From: an uncultured Collinsella sp.
Lineage (GTDB): Bacteria; Actinomycetota; Coriobacteriia; Coriobacteriales; Coriobacteriaceae
Length of the DNA: 8,415 bases
Reading direction: 5' to 3'
Assembly: GCA_902494295.1 (NCBI GenBank)
Contig: CABUSL010000093.1
Span: forward strand, 1 to 8,415
The notes below the pieces were generated by a model. It had not been told where the DNA came from. It made no database searches and saw nothing but the letters and a program-made list of their open reading frames with translations. Of the stretch, positions 1 to 7,055 are shown in pieces; positions within the stretch are counted from its first letter, which is position 1; each line of letters begins with the position of its first letter. The translations under genes and the position numbers were made by a program.

Positions 1-305
1 ATATCGAGCGTGACAGGAGTGTCCTCGCCAAACAGGCTTCCGTCCAGCGAAACGATATCGGCCTCGGCACCACGCAGCACCAGCACGCCGCTCCAAATGC
101 GCGGCCAGATATCCTGGTTGATAAAGAACTGGTAACTGCGCAGGTCATTGGGGCAAGCCGTAACCATAGAGCTCAAATGGTCGGCAGATCCGAGCACCTG
201 CAGACCACGCTCTGCCGCCCAGTACACATTCTCCTCAATGGTCGAATATGCATGCGCAGAGAACATCGTATGGGTATGAATGTCACAAGAAAGCAGGTAG
301 GGCAT
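1..305 (-). CDS. YcdX-type PHP-domain phosphohydrolase, N-terminal part (cut by window edge)
   Basis: Reading leftward from ATG at 305-303, an open frame runs off the window start, giving about 101 N-terminal residues. It begins MPYLLSCDIHTHT, the metal-binding HxH signature of PHP domains (His10, His12), followed by SAHAYST with His18, an ADH motif (Asp42, His43), QDIWPRIWSGV, and RGAEADI with Glu81. These match in order the E. coli YcdX family (DLHMHT, HAYS, TDH, RIWPRV, RGIEANI), so a trinuclear-metal phosphatase acting on a small phosphoester is likely; the physiological substrate is not known. Family members run to about 245 residues, so more than half lies outside. A GGAG Shine-Dalgarno sits 6-7 nt before the ATG. 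The ADH pair is preceded by Gly-Ser where YcdX has Ile-Thr, a mild departure. It lies 165 bp downstream of the aminotransferase in the same direction and may share its transcript. Confidence 0.85.
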   Translation of the reverse strand, partial: MPYLLSCDIHTHTMFSAHAYSTIEENVYWAAERGLQVLGSADHLSSMVTACPNDLRSYQFFINQDIWPRIWSGVLVLRGAEADIVSLDGSLFGEDTPVTLD

Positions 306-470
306 CAGGTCTCCTTATCTGGCACGGCCGTCGCTTATATTCATTGTACGCATAGCCTTCGATAGTCGTAAAACCACTCCATCCCAAAGACACAACGTCC
401 ATGACAACGGGGTCCGGCTTAACACCAAACCCCGTTTCACGTAAAACATTGTAGGCAGAGCGCTTTACTC
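306..470 (-). promoter_or_regulatory. Intergenic gap between the aminotransferase and the PHP gene; possible weak promoter
   Basis: No intrinsic terminator follows the aminotransferase stop, so readthrough into the PHP gene is possible. On the minus strand a TACAAT hexamer lies near 341-346, with TTTACG about 18 bp further upstream, spaced like a weak sigma-70-type promoter. The parS-like site at 433-448 is the only other structure seen. A stop-free frame crosses the gap but has no Shine-Dalgarno and resembles chance. Confidence 0.3.
433..448. promoter_or_regulatory. parS-like ParB-binding site (candidate)
   Basis: CGTTTCACGTAAAACA on the plus strand (TGTTTTACGTGAAACG on the minus strand) matches the parS consensus TGTTNCACGTGAAACA at 14 of 16 positions, counting N as a match. 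The central CACGT half-site is intact on the plus strand. It is intergenic, 23 bp after the aminotransferase stop. Real parS sites usually tolerate one or two mismatches and lie near the origin. ParB binding here is inference. Confidence 0.4.
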
Positions 471-1655
471 TTAACGATACTCGTCCGCCAACTGTTTCCA
501 AGCGGGTAGCGAATTGACAATCGTTTCGTAACTCACGCAATAGCCCAGGCGGAACCAACCCGGCATACCAAAGCTGTCCGAGGGAACCGCAAGCAACTCA
601 TACTTCTTTGCGCGCTCGCAAAACGCATTCGCATCGGGCTCCAACGCTTTCACCCATAGGTAGAACGCGCCATCCGGCTCAACATAGGTGTAGCCATACT
701 CCGCTAGTGCGTCGGTAAGCGCGGTGCGGTTGCGTGCATAGGCCTCAACGTCACTCGGCTCATCGATGCAGTCGATAATTACGCGCTGGAAGAGTGCCGG
801 TGCGCATACAAAACCCAGCGTACGGGCAGCACCCGCAACAGCCGGCATCAGACGGGCGGCCTGCGGATTGGTGTTGGGAACCAAGATCCACCCCACGCGC
901 TCACCCGGCAGCGACAGCGACTTGGAATACGAGTAGCACACGATGGTGTGCTCGTAAATCGAGGGCACCCAAGGCACCTCGGCACCGTACACGATTTCGC
1001 GGTACGGCTCATCCGAGATGAGCATAATCGGATTCTCGGGATCGCGCTGAGCGTTAGCCTCGCGCAGAACGTTGGCCAGTCGCGTCAGCGTGTCGCATGT
1101 ATATACGGCACCGGTCGGATTGTTGGGAGAGTCGATGATGACGGCCGCCGTCTTATCGCTGATCGCCTTGAGCACGTTGTCCACGCTCAGCTGGAACGTA
1201 TCTTCATCGGCGAGCGCCTCAACACACGTACAGCCGGCCTTCTCAATCCAAACGCGATACTCCGGAAAGTACGGGGCGATAACAATAACCTCGTCGCCCG
1301 GGTTCGTAACGGCGTTGAGCGTGCAGGTGAGCGAAGCCGCGGCACCCACCGTCATAAAGACGTCTTTGCCCTCATAGCTCGTGCCAAAGCGGCGGTTGAG
1401 CGATTCGGCCACAGCGGCACGACATTGCGGCAGGCCCGGTGCGGGCGTGTAGCCGTGCAGCTGGTCGCTCGGCAGCTCCAGGGCCTTCTTAATCGACTCA
1501 GCCACGGCAGCGGGCGCCGGAACGCTCGGATTGCCCAGCGAAAAATCGAATACGTTTTCCGCACCGATCTGCGCCTTGCGCTCAAGGCCATAGCTAAAAA
1601 TCTCACGGATGATGGAGCTTTCCGCACCGCGAGCATACATAGTTTCGTTGATCAT
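471..1655 (-). CDS. Class I/II pyridoxal-phosphate-dependent aminotransferase
   Basis: The 394-residue product is a fold-type I PLP aminotransferase (AspC-like, cytosolic). Visible features: the N-terminal FDFSLGNPS segment; SPNNPTG at 176-182, whose second Asn binds the cofactor ring; ISDEPY with Asp215, which pairs with the pyridine nitrogen; YSYSKSLSLPGERVGW with Lys245 as the Schiff-base lysine; and WFRLGY with Arg369 as the substrate carboxylate anchor. Length is normal for the family and all key residues are present. The amino donor is not readable from sequence; aspartate, alanine or aromatic amino acids are all possible. ATG at 1655-1653 is chosen because AAAGGGG lies 6 nt upstream and the family's N-terminus begins there. 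An in-frame ATG at 1754 would add 33 residues encoded by a palindromic repeat and is unlikely. A TACAAT -10-like box lies at 1680-1685. Confidence 0.93.
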   Translation of the reverse strand: MINETMYARGAESSIIREIFSYGLERKAQIGAENVFDFSLGNPSVPAPAAVAESIKKALELPSDQLHGYTPAPGLPQCRAAVAESLNRRFGTSYEGKDVFMTVGAAASLTCTLNAVTNPGDEVIVIAPYFPEYRVWIEKAGCTCVEALADEDTFQLSVDNVLKAISDKTAAVIIDSPNNPTGAVYTCDTLTRLANVLREANAQRDPENPIMLISDEPYREIVYGAEVPWVPSIYEHTIVCYSYSKSLSLPGERVGWILVPNTNPQAARLMPAVAGAARTLGFVCAPALFQRVIIDCIDEPSDVEAYARNRTALTDALAEYGYTYVEPDGAFYLWVKALEPDANAFCERAKKYELLAVPSDSFGMPGWFRLGYCVSYETIVNSLPAWKQLADEYR

Positions 1656-1679
1656 CTGTTCCCCTTTCGCATAGGCGCT

Positions 1680-1685
1680 ATTGTA
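1680..1685 (-). promoter_or_regulatory. Possible -10 box for the aminotransferase gene
   Basis: On the minus strand TACAAT sits 25 nt before the chosen ATG, which would give a 5' leader of about 18 nt containing the AAAGGGG ribosome site. No good -35 hexamer is visible at 16-18 bp, so the call rests on the -10 box, its spacing, and the need for a start after the ftsH terminator. Confidence 0.35.
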
Positions 1686-1714
1686 CGCTTTAGCCGAGCA
1701 AAGTGCCGCAGCAA

Positions 1715-1776
1715 TGTTGATTGGGGACAGACTTAAATGCGTGAAAACGCTCATTTAAGTCTGTCCCCAATCAACA
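1715..1776. repeat. Perfect 25-bp inverted repeat (REPIN/MITE-like palindrome)
   Basis: The arm at 1715-1739 (core GGGGACAGACTTAAAT) is exactly complementary to the arm at 1752-1776, with a 12-nt spacer. An alternative fold keeps 24 bp, bulges two bases at 1751-1752 and adds a GCGT/ACGC stem closed by a GAAA tetraloop. No T-run follows on either strand, so it is not a standard terminator. It lies between the ftsH terminator and the aminotransferase start. The arms supply ATGs to open frames on both strands that read alike (HLSLSPIN); these are artefacts of the symmetry. A dispersed non-autonomous element is the likeliest reading; no transposase is in the window. Confidence 0.85.
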
Positions 1777-1794
1777 GACGGCCCCATATCGCTC

Positions 1795-1833
1795 AAAAGA
1801 AAAAGCCTCCGCAGGTTTCCCCGCGGAGGCTTT
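1795..1833 (-). terminator. Intrinsic terminator of the tilS-hpt-ftsH unit
   Basis: Read on the minus strand, GCCTCCGC (1830-1823) pairs with GCGGAGGC (1812-1805) around a 10-nt loop, extended by A-T pairs, and is followed by TTTTTCTTTT (1804-1795). The hairpin starts 15 nt after the ftsH stop. It is a textbook intrinsic terminator. The plus strand has only a three-base T-run, so it acts mainly leftward. Confidence 0.93.
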
Positions 1834-1844
1834 CGCCACAAAGA

Positions 1845-3953
1845 CTATTTGTCGGCGTCGTCGTCAGCATCATCGGATGCGGCTTCGGCATCCTCCTGCA
1901 TGGCCGCCTGCGCAAAGGCCGCGGCATCTGCCGCAAGTTCCTCCTCGCTCATGCGAGGCGCACGCTTCTTGGTCGGCATGCCGGCCGCCTTGGCGTTGCG
2001 CTCCTCCTTGGCCGCCAGGATATCGCCCTCGCGCTCAAGGTAGGCATCCCACTCGTTGTCGAGCAGGGCGTTCACGGCGTCGCCTTCGACGGTCTCGCGC
2101 TCAAGCAGCACCTTCGCCATCAGATCGAGCTGATCGCGACGGGCGTCCAGGATCTCGACCGCACGACGATGGGCCTCACGCATAATGCGCTGAACCTCGA
2201 TATCGATGCGGCGCGCCGTCTCCTCGGAGTAATCCTGGTGATCGGCGTAATCGCGACCAAGGAACACCTGATGTTGCGCCTCGCCAAACACTTGCGTGCC
2301 CAGCTCCTCGCTCATGCCCAGGCGCGTGACCATCTCGCGCGCCATCTTGGTTGCGCGCTCCAGATCGTTGCTCGCACCCGACGTAATGTCATCGCACATG
2401 AGCTCCTCGGCAACGCGACCGCCCAAGAACACGGCGAGCTCGTCGAGCATCTCGTTCTTAGTCTTGAGGAAGTGGTCCTCCTGCGGAAGCTGCAGCGTGT
2501 AGCCCAGAGCCTGACCGCGGCTGACGATCGAGATCTTGTGGACCGGATCGGAGTGCTCCAGGATGTGGCCCACCAGGGCGTGACCGCTCTCGTGGTAGGC
2601 AATCGTGGTGCGCTCGGCCTCGGTCATCACGCGACCCTTGCGCTGCGGTCCGGCAATCACGCGCTCCATCGATTCCTCGACCTCGTCCATCGAGATCACG
2701 GAACGATGACGGCGAGCGGCCAGCAGCGCAGACTCGTTGAGCAGGTTCGCCAAATCGGCACCAGTAAAGCCAACGGTCATCTGGGCGAGCTTCTCAAACT
2801 TAACGTCCTCGTCCATCGGCTTGTTCTCGGCATGCACGCGCAAGATCTGCTCGCGGCCCTTCACATCCGGACGGTCGACCGTAACCTGACGGTCAAAACG
2901 GCCGGGACGCAGCAATGCCGGGTCCAGAATATCGGGGCGATTGGTCGCGGCGATCAGGATGACCGACTCGCTTTCCTCAAAGCCGTCCATCTCGACCAGC
3001 AGCTGGTTGAGCGTCTGCTCGCGCTCGTCGTGACCGCCGCCCAAGCCAGCTCCGCGCTGACGTCCCACAGCATCGATCTCATCGATGAAGATGATTGACG
3101 GGGCCTGGGACTTGGCCTCCTTAAAGAGGTCACGCACACGGCTGGCGCCGACACCTACGAACATCTCGACAAAGTCGGAACCCGAGATACTAAAGAACGG
3201 CACGCCCGCCTCGCCGGCAACGGCCTTGGCCAGCAGCGTTTTACCGGTGCCCGGAGGGCCAACCAGCAACACGCCACGCGGGATCTTGGCGCCCAGCTTG
3301 CGATAGCGATCCGGATCGCTCAAAAAGTCACGGATCTCCTCGAGCTCCTCGACTGCCTCGTCCACGCCGGCAACGTCTTCAAACTTGACCTTGGGGCGTG
3401 TGGCCTCGTTGGTCTTGGCGTTGGTCTTGCCAAACTGCATGTTCCTGTTGTTGGCGCCCATCATCTGGCGCATAAAGTAGAACATGATGGCGATCAGGGC
3501 GATCGTCGGAAGCACGCTCATCGCCAGGTCGCCCCAAAAATCGGGGTCATTGGTGTTGACGATGTACTTGGTATCGGGGTGCTCCGCCATGAGCTCGGCA
3601 AGCGAATCGGAGCCGACATAGGTCGAGGAGAAGCTCTTGAGCTCGCTCGTATCGCCCTTGTCCTTCTTCGTCTTCCAGTAATGACCCGTCACGCTTCCGT
3701 CTTGAACCGTATAGGTCAGATCTTCGACGCGATCCTGCTTGATGGCGCTGACCATCTCGCTCGTCGCGAGCTTAACGGTATTGCTGGAGCTGGCAAAGCC
3801 GGAGCCCATATTAAAGAAGGCATAGCCCAGAAGCGCGCAAGCCAAAAGAAAATACAGCCAGCCCGTACGCGTTGGCTTCTTGCCTCCGGGCATCCCCGGG
3901 ATCTTTGGGTCCCGGGGAGTCTGGGAATTGTTGTCGTTACGGTCGTCGGGCAT
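1845..3953 (-). CDS. ftsH: ATP-dependent zinc metalloprotease FtsH
   Basis: A 702-residue membrane-anchored AAA+ protease that extracts and degrades misfolded membrane proteins and some regulators as a hexamer. A short Pro/Gly-rich cytosolic N-terminus precedes membrane segment 1 (about 31-50), an extracytoplasmic domain, and membrane segment 2 (about 142-161). The AAA+ module has Walker A GPPGTGKT (232-239), pore loop MFVG (264-267), Walker B IIFIDEID (287-294), and the second region of homology ATNRPDILDP to RPGRFDR, with arginine fingers Arg349 and Arg352. The M41 peptidase has HESGH (454-458), and Asp530 in SNDLERAT is the likely third zinc ligand. The tail from about 665 is Ala/Asp/Glu-rich and acidic, probably disordered. 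The start is 1 nt after the hpt stop; GGAGG at 3966-3970 lies 12 nt away, rather far, so coupling to hpt translation is likely. All catalytic residues are intact. Confidence 0.98.
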   Translation of the reverse strand: MPDDRNDNNSQTPRDPKIPGMPGGKKPTRTGWLYFLLACALLGYAFFNMGSGFASSSNTVKLATSEMVSAIKQDRVEDLTYTVQDGSVTGHYWKTKKDKGDTSELKSFSSTYVGSDSLAELMAEHPDTKYIVNTNDPDFWGDLAMSVLPTIALIAIMFYFMRQMMGANNRNMQFGKTNAKTNEATRPKVKFEDVAGVDEAVEELEEIRDFLSDPDRYRKLGAKIPRGVLLVGPPGTGKTLLAKAVAGEAGVPFFSISGSDFVEMFVGVGASRVRDLFKEAKSQAPSIIFIDEIDAVGRQRGAGLGGGHDEREQTLNQLLVEMDGFEESESVILIAATNRPDILDPALLRPGRFDRQVTVDRPDVKGREQILRVHAENKPMDEDVKFEKLAQMTVGFTGADLANLLNESALLAARRHRSVISMDEVEESMERVIAGPQRKGRVMTEAERTTIAYHESGHALVGHILEHSDPVHKISIVSRGQALGYTLQLPQEDHFLKTKNEMLDELAVFLGGRVAEELMCDDITSGASNDLERATKMAREMVTRLGMSEELGTQVFGEAQHQVFLGRDYADHQDYSEETARRIDIEVQRIMREAHRRAVEILDARRDQLDLMAKVLLERETVEGDAVNALLDNEWDAYLEREGDILAAKEERNAKAAGMPTKKRAPRMSEEELAADAAAFAQAAMQEDAEAASDDADDDADK

Positions 3954-3954
3954 C

Positions 3955-4503
3955 TTACGAATAAACCTCCGGTTTCAAAATGCCCAGATACGGAAGGTTG
4001 CGATAGCGCTCGGCATAGTCGAGGCCGTAGCCCACCACAAAGGCATCGGGGCAATGGGTTCCAACATACTTGGGCGTGATGGCCGAGACGCGGTCCTCAA
4101 CGTCCTTCCACAGGAAGGCGGCGACCTCCAGAGAAGCGGGCTTGCGGCTCTCGAGGTTCTTCATCAGATACTTGAGCGTCAGGCCCGAGTCCAGAATGTC
4201 CTCGACGATCAGCACGTCGCGACCGCGGATGTCGATATCCAGGTCCTTAATGATACGCACGATACCCGAGGACTTCACACCGTCGCCATAGCTCGAAACA
4301 GCCATGAAATCGATGTTGGTCGGCAGCTCGATCTTACGCATCAGGTCGCCCATAAAGACCACGGCGCCGCGCAGGACCGCAATCAGCACCAGATCCTTAC
4401 CCGCGTAGTCGCGAGTAATCTGCTCGCCTAGACGAGAGACGATACCGTCGATATCCTCCTGCGTAAACAGAACCTTCTCGATATCCGGATGTTGAGAAGC
4501 CAT
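3955..4503 (-). CDS. hpt: Hypoxanthine (guanine) phosphoribosyltransferase
   Basis: The 182-residue enzyme converts hypoxanthine or guanine plus PRPP to IMP or GMP in cytosolic purine salvage. It has the type I phosphoribosyltransferase pattern: VLRGAVVF at 43-50 (pyrophosphate-binding loop), the flexible SSYGDGVKSSG loop at 70-80, and the PRPP motif VLIVEDILDSGLTL at 97-110 with Glu101-Asp102 and the probable base Asp105. FLWKD follows with purine-contacting Lys133, then the C-terminal block FVVGYGLDYAERYRNLPYLGILKPEVY typical of bacterial Hpt. Length is normal. AAAGGG lies 5 nt before the ATG. It is the middle gene of tilS-hpt-ftsH, an order conserved in many Firmicutes and Actinobacteria. 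In Bacillus, Hpt and TilS have been reported to regulate ftsH jointly; whether that holds here is unknown. Confidence 0.97.
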   Translation of the reverse strand: MASQHPDIEKVLFTQEDIDGIVSRLGEQITRDYAGKDLVLIAVLRGAVVFMGDLMRKIELPTNIDFMAVSSYGDGVKSSGIVRIIKDLDIDIRGRDVLIVEDILDSGLTLKYLMKNLESRKPASLEVAAFLWKDVEDRVSAITPKYVGTHCPDAFVVGYGLDYAERYRNLPYLGILKPEVYS

Positions 4504-4568
4504 GACAACCCTTTCTTGTGCTTATCGCCCACACACCGCCGTATGGACGCGAACTACACATTCTAGCA

Positions 4569-4599
4569 GCGCACGGGGTAAATTTACCAGCCCGTGCGC
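4569..4599. promoter_or_regulatory. Nested palindrome between tilS and hpt over a possible internal promoter
   Basis: GCGCACGG (4569-4576) and CCGTGCGC (4592-4599) are complementary arms. Inside them is a perfect 12-bp palindrome GGTAAATTTACC (4577-4588), plus three unpaired bases. On the minus strand a TAGAAT -10-like box lies at 4560-4565, and 17-bp spacing puts its -35 slot on the right half of the inner palindrome. No T-run follows. It could be an operator for hpt-ftsH, an RNA hairpin or an RNase site; the sequence does not decide. Confidence 0.5.
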
Positions 4600-4650
4600 C
4601 ATCAGCGCGGGAATACCGTCAACGTCGCACAGAATAGCAGGCGTGGGACG

Positions 4651-6189
4651 CTATTCCGCATCGACCACGCGGAGCAGATATGCCACACGCGTTGCGGCCG
4701 TGCACTTAAAACGCTCGTCCGCGCGAACTCCGGCGACCCACACCACGGCACCCCCCGGCGCCGTCCTCACCATGGGCACTCCGGCGCGCTCGGAAACGGG
4801 AATGCGAGCCTCACCTAGCAAGTCGGATACTTTCTTGCTTCGACCACTCATCCCTAACGGGCACATCACGTCTCCCGGTGCGGGACCGTCCACCCACAGG
4901 CGCGCCAATCGCGCCTCGGCAGGGATCTCGCCACGCGAGCCCGCCAGGATCCGCTCACTATCGCTGTCGGCAAAACCCAGGGCAGCCGCGTCTACCAAAG
5001 CTGTCACTTCCCCGGCAGCCGCAAGCTCACGGGCGCGGCGCACGATATCGCATCCCGGCTCAACGGCCATCGGTTCTGTGACCAGCATACGTCCCCCGCC
5101 CAACGGCAAACGACCGGGTACGGTAACCCAGTCCGCGACCAGGCCCTCGCGAGCCGCCGGCGCCTTGAACGCCAGCATGCCAAACTCAATGCGTGCGTCA
5201 ATCCCCGCCGGAAGCGTGACCGAGCCGGCGCCCTCGGCAACGCAGGAAAGGACTCGCTCCACATGTCGCATCTCTGGACGAGCGTCCGGATCGATGCGCT
5301 TAATCGCCAGTCGCACGATGCGCCGCGCGATTACCACCTCGGCCGCAGCTAGGCGCCTGGCATCGAGCACCAGCGCGCCCGCCGCCTCCTTACGCAGGCA
5401 GCTTCGAAACGCCTGTGCCGAAAGCTGAGACAAAAACGCGTCCTCATCGCCTAAGATCTCGCAGGCGGCGCCAATCGTCTTGCAGACGCTCGCGTTGCGC
5501 TGCGCCACCACCGGCATCACTCGATGGCGCACGTAGTTTCGCAGATACGAGATATCCTCATTGCTCTCGTCTTCACGCCACGGCTGACCATGTACCTGTA
5601 GATAGCCCACGAGCTCGCCATGAGTTAGGTCGAGCAAGGGACGCACCACGATATTCCTCCGGCGAGGAATGCTCGATAGGCCAGCGGGCCCCGAACCCTT
5701 AATCGCGTTCATCAAAAACGTTTCCGCGCGATCCGAAGACGTGTGCGCAGTGCAGATACGAGCCGCCGTTCGCGGTGCCCCCGTCTGGACGCAGAGCTCG
5801 CGAACATACCTCCGCGCCGCGGCATAGCGCACCTCGCGGGCCGCGGCCTCAATATTGCCCGACTCCCCATCAAAATAAGCGTGCTCCACGCACAGCGGTA
5901 AACCATATTTCGCGCAGAGCTCACGCACAAAGGCCTCGTCGCCATCGGACGCCTTGCCGCGCAGATGATGGTTTACATGCAGCACATGCAGGCGCTCGCG
6001 AGCAATGGGGGCAACACCGCGTCCGTCTTGGATATCCAGCTTTGATGTGCACGCCATAAGAAGCAGTGCCGTCGAGTCCGCGCCGCCTGATACCATGAGC
6101 ACGACAGGAGCAGCCTGCTGCCTCGTCCGGGTCTCATCGACTACCCCAGGCACGGCATGGTGTCCATAATGCTGAGATACCGTAGGCAT
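4651..6189 (-). CDS. tilS: tRNA(Ile)-lysidine synthetase TilS
   Basis: TilS ligates lysine to C34 of the CAU-anticodon isoleucine tRNA using ATP, changing both charging and decoding from Met to Ile; it is normally essential. The 512-residue product has the PP-loop SGGADSTAL at 34-42, HVNHHLRG at 71-78 (family form HVNHGLRG), and the AHTSSDRAET block at 148-157, where most homologues have AHHADDQAET. Then come GSGPAGL (166-171) and RPLLDLTHGEL to PWREDESNEDISYLRNYVRH (183-222), the strongest family signature. The C-terminal tRNA-binding domain shows GDVMCPLGMSGRSKKVSDLL (439-458) and IPVSERAGVPMV. At 512 residues it is longer than E. coli TilS (about 430), with extra stretches near 52-66 and 134-145. 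GAGGAGG lies 5-6 nt before the ATG. It is the first gene of the leftward unit. Confidence 0.96.
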   Translation of the reverse strand: MPTVSQHYGHHAVPGVVDETRTRQQAAPVVLMVSGGADSTALLLMACTSKLDIQDGRGVAPIARERLHVLHVNHHLRGKASDGDEAFVRELCAKYGLPLCVEHAYFDGESGNIEAAAREVRYAAARRYVRELCVQTGAPRTAARICTAHTSSDRAETFLMNAIKGSGPAGLSSIPRRRNIVVRPLLDLTHGELVGYLQVHGQPWREDESNEDISYLRNYVRHRVMPVVAQRNASVCKTIGAACEILGDEDAFLSQLSAQAFRSCLRKEAAGALVLDARRLAAAEVVIARRIVRLAIKRIDPDARPEMRHVERVLSCVAEGAGSVTLPAGIDARIEFGMLAFKAPAAREGLVADWVTVPGRLPLGGGRMLVTEPMAVEPGCDIVRRARELAAAGEVTALVDAAALGFADSDSERILAGSRGEIPAEARLARLWVDGPAPGDVMCPLGMSGRSKKVSDLLGEARIPVSERAGVPMVRTAPGGAVVWVAGVRADERFKCTAATRVAYLLRVVDAE

Positions 6190-6237
6190 TTGCTTCCTCC
6201 TCTATTCGTCCGCACCCATTGTATCCTTTGGAATCTT
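6190..6237. promoter_or_regulatory. 48-bp divergent promoter region for tilS and walJ
   Basis: The tilS and walJ start codons face away from each other across 48 bp. On the minus strand TACAAT at 6218-6223 is a good -10 for tilS, giving a leader of about 20 nt with the GAGGAGG site. On the plus strand TATCCT (6222-6227) overlaps it and would start walJ mRNA only 3-4 nt before its ATG. Neither has a clear -35 box. Overlapping -10 regions would make the two promoters compete. Confidence 0.45.
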
Positions 6238-7047
6238 ATGTCTCGTCTGCACCTTCATATCCTCGGCAGTGGCTCTAAAGGCAACTGCGCACTCATCGAG
6301 GGCCCGCAGGGGCTCATTATGGTCGATGACGGACTGTCTCGCCGCGAGACATTAAAGCGCATGGCAGAACTGGGGCTCTCGACAGACAACGTCTCGGCTC
6401 TTCTCATTACTCATGAGCATAGCGATCACATCAAGGGCCTCGATGTCTGGTGCAAGCACTGGCACGGCCCCCTCTTTGCCAGCAGGGGCACTCTTTCGAG
6501 CAAAGAAAATCTTTCGCATCTGCCTGTCGAGGAATTCGATCCCGGTGACGCCCTATCCATTGCCGGCATCCACGTGCAAACCTACTCAACGTCACACGAT
6601 GCCATCAATCCGGTCGGCTATCGATTCAATGCTCTCGATGATTCCATTGGGTTTGCCACCGACACCGGAGAGCTATCGAGCCAAGCCATTAAAACCCTCA
6701 AAGATTGTCGAGTCCTCGCACTCGAAAGCAACCACGATGTGACCATGCTGCGCGAGGGAGAATATCCCCGCTTTCTTCAGGAGCGCATCCTGTCTGCAAG
6801 GGGACACCTCTCCAACAGCCAAGCCGCCGAAGCCGCGCGCGCACTTGTTACCGATCGCACCGAACAGCTCATTGCCATGCATATCAGCCAAGATAACAAT
6901 CGTCCGAGCCTTACCGTCAAAAGCTATGCCAAAGCTCTGGCCGCAACCCTGGATGACGAGGTCGGCAGCTCCGCAACCCTTCTCCAAGGATCGCGAAAAC
7001 TCTCGATACGCCCTGCGAGTCAGTATCAGCCGGCAACCATTCAATAG
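6238..7047 (+). CDS. walJ: MBL-fold metallohydrolase of the YycJ/WalJ family
   Basis: The 269-residue product has the metallo-beta-lactamase fold: HILGSGSKGNC near the N-terminus; ITHEHSDHIKGL with metal ligands His59, His61, Asp63 and His64; then TSHD (His120), FATDTG (Asp142), ESNHDVTML (His166), GHLSN (His190) and AMHISQDNN (His215). The ESNHD, YPRFLQERILS and GHLSN blocks match Bacillus YycJ (WalJ), a protein reported as a 5'-3' double-strand DNA exonuclease with a role in mismatch repair. In Bacillus it sits in the walRK operon; here it stands alone. ATG at 6238 is chosen because homology begins there and it clears tilS; an in-frame ATG at 6157 would overlap tilS and add 27 unlike residues. 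The ribosome site is weak (GGA, 5 nt spacing), compatible with a very short or absent leader. Confidence 0.92.
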   Translation: MSRLHLHILGSGSKGNCALIEGPQGLIMVDDGLSRRETLKRMAELGLSTDNVSALLITHEHSDHIKGLDVWCKHWHGPLFASRGTLSSKENLSHLPVEEFDPGDALSIAGIHVQTYSTSHDAINPVGYRFNALDDSIGFATDTGELSSQAIKTLKDCRVLALESNHDVTMLREGEYPRFLQERILSARGHLSNSQAAEAARALVTDRTEQLIAMHISQDNNRPSLTVKSYAKALAATLDDEVGSSATLLQGSRKLSIRPASQYQPATIQ

Positions 7048-7055
7048 ACTGTCCT

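Noticed and set aside
283..402. Minus-strand frame (39 codons from ATG at 402) in the aminotransferase-PHP gap
   Set aside because: The product looks fairly protein-like, but there is no Shine-Dalgarno and it runs into the PHP gene in another frame, where PHP has a clear ribosome site and start.
1656..1754. 33-residue N-terminal extension of the aminotransferase from ATG 1754
   Set aside because: The extra residues are encoded by the inverted repeat and the likely promoter, with no ribosome site at 1754, whereas ATG 1655 has AAAGGGG at proper spacing and matches the family's N-terminus.
1737..3098. Long plus-strand open frame (453 codons) opposite ftsH
   Set aside because: It is antisense to the fully conserved ftsH coding sequence, starts from an ATG made by the palindromic repeat, has no ribosome site, and gives an unnatural Leu/His/Arg-rich product typical of a G+C-rich shadow frame.
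4508..4653. Stop-free in-frame extension after the tilS TAG, running to TAA just before hpt
   Set aside because: TilS already has a complete C-terminal domain at the TAG. The extension has no family resemblance and no recoding signal, and it covers the intergenic palindrome; chance openness in G+C-rich DNA explains it.
4502..5428. Plus-strand open frame of 308 codons opposite tilS
   Set aside because: It is a shadow of tilS: Ser/Arg/Thr/Ala-rich low-complexity product, no ribosome site, and it begins on the complement of the hpt start.
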